Assembly: GCA_007132865.1 (NCBI GenBank)
Contig: SLNU01000232.1
Location: 1 to 6,826, forward strand
Reading direction: 5' to 3'
DNA from: Bacteroidales bacterium
GTDB taxonomy: Bacteria > Bacteroidota > Bacteroidia > Bacteroidales > UBA7960
Length of the DNA stretch: 6,826 nt
Shown: piece after piece, positions 5,135 to 6,826 of the stretch
Numbering within the stretch: the stretch's first letter is position 1
Layout: every line of letters begins with the position of its first letter
Made by a program: the position numbers and the translations under genes
The notes under the pieces: model-generated
Databases searched by the model: none
What the model was told of the DNA's origin: nothing
Seen by the model: only the letters and a program-made list of their open reading frames with translations

Positions 5135-6688
5135 TTATTTGGCCTTCAGGTACACAAAGGGCACCATCATTTCGTCCATCGACACCCCTCCGTGCTGAAA
5201 AGTATTCTTGTAATAATTCACGTAATAGTTGAAATTATTCGGATAGGCAAAGAAGTTGTTCTCCAGTGCAAAAATATAACTTGAGCTGACCGACTCTCTC
5301 GGCAGAAACGCATCGGCCGGGTTCCTGACCTCGAACACCTCGCCTGCATCGTATTGAAGGTTTCGTCCCGTCTTGTAACGAAGATTGGTGTTTGTGTTCT
5401 TATCCCCCACAACTTTTGTCGGATTGTTCACCTTGATCGAGCCGTGGTCGGTGGTCAGCAGGATGCTAATTTTCCTTGAAGCCAATGCACGGATGATCTC
5501 CCAAAGCGGAGAATGCTCAAACCAGCTGACGGTAAGTGAGCGGTAAGCGGCTTCGTCATCGGCCAGTTCTTTCAGCACTTCCATTTCGGTGCGTGCATGG
5601 GAAAGCATGTCGACAAAGTTGTAAACCAGGATATTAAGCGGGGCCCCAAGGTAGTTGTTCAGCTGTTCGCTGAGTTTCTTCCCGGCTCCCATATTCAGTA
5701 TTTTGTGGTAATGGAACCTCGCGTCGACCCGGAGCCTTTTCAATTGCTCTGCCAGCAAATCAGACTCAAATTGGTTTCTGGGACCCTCATCCGACTCCCC
5801 TGTCCAAAACCTGGGATATTTCTTCTGAATCTCACTCGGCATCAGTCCGGCAAAGAACGCATTCCGCGCATACTGTGTGGCCGTGGGCAGGATGCTGAAT
5901 ACCATCTCTTCCCTTACCACCCGGTAAAACTCACTTATAAGCGGCTGCAATACTTTCCACTGGTCGTACCTCATGTTATCAATAAGGATGATGAAAAGGT
6001 TCCCCTCCTGTTTGATAACCGGCAGGCAGCGGTCCCTGAACAGGGTATGGGACAGCACAGGGGACTCGTCACGTCCGCTGGTTTTCACCCAATCCAGGTA
6101 ATGGTCTGCCACAAAACTTGAGAACACCCTGTTGGCTTCCATTTTCTGCATGCGAAAAATTTCCTTCAGGCTATTATCCTGCAGCTTCTCCAACTCCAAC
6201 TCCCAGTATACGAGCTGGCGGTAGACTTCCTTCCATTCATCGGGATCAAGACGGGAATTAATCTGCATGCCGAGCTGCCGGAATTCCTGTTGATAAGCCT
6301 GGGTCGTTTTCTCACCGATCAGCTTCTTGTTCTCCAGGTTCTTTTTTATCGACAAAAGGATCTGGTTGGGGTTGACAGGCTTGATCAGGTAGTCGGAAAT
6401 ATTGCTCCCGATTGCGTCATTCATAATGGACTCTTCCTCGCTTTTGGTAATCATCACCACCGGAAGTCCCGGCCGCATCGCTTTGATCCGGGACAGGGTC
6501 TCCAGTCCGGAGAGGCCAGGCATGTTCTCATCCAGAAAAATGATATCAAAAAGTCTTTCCTTGATCATATCCAGGGCTTCCCCCCCGCTGTTCGTGGTAT
6601 AAACCTCAAACCCCCTGTCCCTTAAAAAGATCACATGTGGCTTGAGCAGGTCTATTTCATCATCGGCCCAAAGAATGGAAGTACTCAT
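5135..6688 (-). CDS. porX: PorX: response regulator with PglZ (alkaline-phosphatase superfamily) domain
   Basis: The 517 residues match the usual PorX length of just under 520. The receiver domain (about 1-120) has the acidic pair Asp9/Asp10, phosphoacceptor Asp53 (FLDENMPG), Thr81 (MITK) and Lys103-Pro104. A helical linker (about 125-215) leads to a PglZ domain. Its likely metal ligands and nucleophile are all present: Asp237 (LIDNMR), the TATQYARNA segment with Thr269/Thr271, Asp360 and His364 (FVDMLSH), Asp414-His415 (TTDHGS) and His499 (FQHGG). In Porphyromonas and Flavobacterium, PorX partners the PorY kinase and controls type IX secretion and its gene expression. Zn-dependent phosphodiesterase activity on oligonucleotides has been reported for the PglZ domain, as I recall. 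There is no DNA-binding domain. All expected residues look intact, so the protein should be active. It heads the porX-tsaE unit; no PorY gene is in the window. Confidence 0.95.
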   Translation of the reverse strand: MSTSILWADDEIDLLKPHVIFLRDRGFEVYTTNSGGEALDMIKERLFDIIFLDENMPGLSGLETLSRIKAMRPGLPVVMITKSEEESIMNDAIGSNISDYLIKPVNPNQILLSIKKNLENKKLIGEKTTQAYQQEFRQLGMQINSRLDPDEWKEVYRQLVYWELELEKLQDNSLKEIFRMQKMEANRVFSSFVADHYLDWVKTSGRDESPVLSHTLFRDRCLPVIKQEGNLFIILIDNMRYDQWKVLQPLISEFYRVVREEMVFSILPTATQYARNAFFAGLMPSEIQKKYPRFWTGESDEGPRNQFESDLLAEQLKRLRVDARFHYHKILNMGAGKKLSEQLNNYLGAPLNILVYNFVDMLSHARTEMEVLKELADDEAAYRSLTVSWFEHSPLWEIIRALASRKISILLTTDHGSIKVNNPTKVVGDKNTNTNLRYKTGRNLQYDAGEVFEVRNPADAFLPRESVSSSYIFALENNFFAYPNNFNYYVNYYKNTFQHGGVSMDEMMVPFVYLKAK

Positions 6689-6722
6689 GTAGTTTTTCGG
6701 TTAATACGGGTGTTAAGAAGAA

Positions 6723-6741
6723 AACCGGACAAGGACCGGTT
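6723..6741 (-). other. Leader hairpin upstream of porX
   Basis: A perfect 6-bp inverted repeat (AACCGG, 7-nt loop, CCGGTT) lies 35-53 nt before the porX ATG and is followed on the minus strand by TTCTTCTT. It resembles a weak intrinsic terminator or attenuator. It could equally be chance or the end of an upstream transcript. No regulatory role is shown. Confidence 0.35.
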
Positions 6742-6793
6742 CGGCATACTGTCTAACGTAAAATACGATCTGGATAATATCCGCAGGGCAAAA

Positions 6794-6801
6794 CAAATTT
6801 A
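6794..6801 (-). promoter_or_regulatory. Candidate -7 element for the porX-tsaE operon
   Basis: The minus strand reads TAAATTTG, a perfect TAnnTTTG match, about 106 nt before the porX ATG. The predicted transcript start is near 6787, giving a leader of about 100 nt. That leader would include the palindrome ggata-a-tatcc (6772-6782) and the hairpin at 6723-6741. A TTTG at -33 is not seen; that position falls at the right edge of the window. Confidence 0.4.
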
Positions 6802-6826
6802 ACGAAAAAATACCGATATTTGATGC

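Noticed and set aside
5597..6121. Plus-strand 174-residue frame
   Set aside because: It is antisense to the PglZ domain of porX, which is strongly supported, and shows no recognisable domain.

Overview
The window looks like a chromosomal housekeeping stretch from a member of the Bacteroidota. Three things point there. It carries a PorX-type response regulator with a PglZ domain, which in that phylum regulates type IX secretion. Its promoter-like sites match the Bacteroidota consensus (TTTG, about 19-20 nt, then TAnnTTTG). Start codons lack clear Shine-Dalgarno sequences and often have A-rich leaders. No phage, transposon, CRISPR or toxin/defence genes were seen.

Layout, left to right. At 1-278 (minus) is the 5' part of a class I mannose-6-phosphate isomerase that runs off the window's left edge. 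At 384-845 (minus) is a very acidic, arginine-free protein of unknown function. At 926-1741 (minus) is a complete short-chain dehydrogenase/reductase. Divergent from it at 1858-3024 (plus) is a 388-residue GNAT-like protein. After a 21-bp tandem repeat array come a good promoter and a tRNA-Lys(UUU) gene at 3217-3289, closed by a hairpin with an A run on one side and a T run on the other. That hairpin can also serve the convergent alanine-dehydrogenase-like gene (3364-4584, minus). Upstream of this gene on the same strand lie tsaE (4690-5127) and porX (5135-6688), so the right half reads porX-tsaE-ald. porX and tsaE are only 7 nt apart and are very probably one operon; ald may be its distal gene.

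The roles are mixed rather than one pathway: sugar-phosphate isomerisation (manA), t6A tRNA modification (tsaE) beside an ANN-decoding tRNA that should itself carry t6A, T9SS-linked signalling (porX), and amino-acid redox metabolism (ald-like).

I found no convincing new multi-gene system. Two observations stand out. Short tandem duplications sit in four separate intergenic spots, and two of them duplicate the stop-codon-containing 3' end of a gene. The alanine-dehydrogenase-like protein keeps most active-site residues but appears to lack the catalytic histidine of characterised alanine dehydrogenases.
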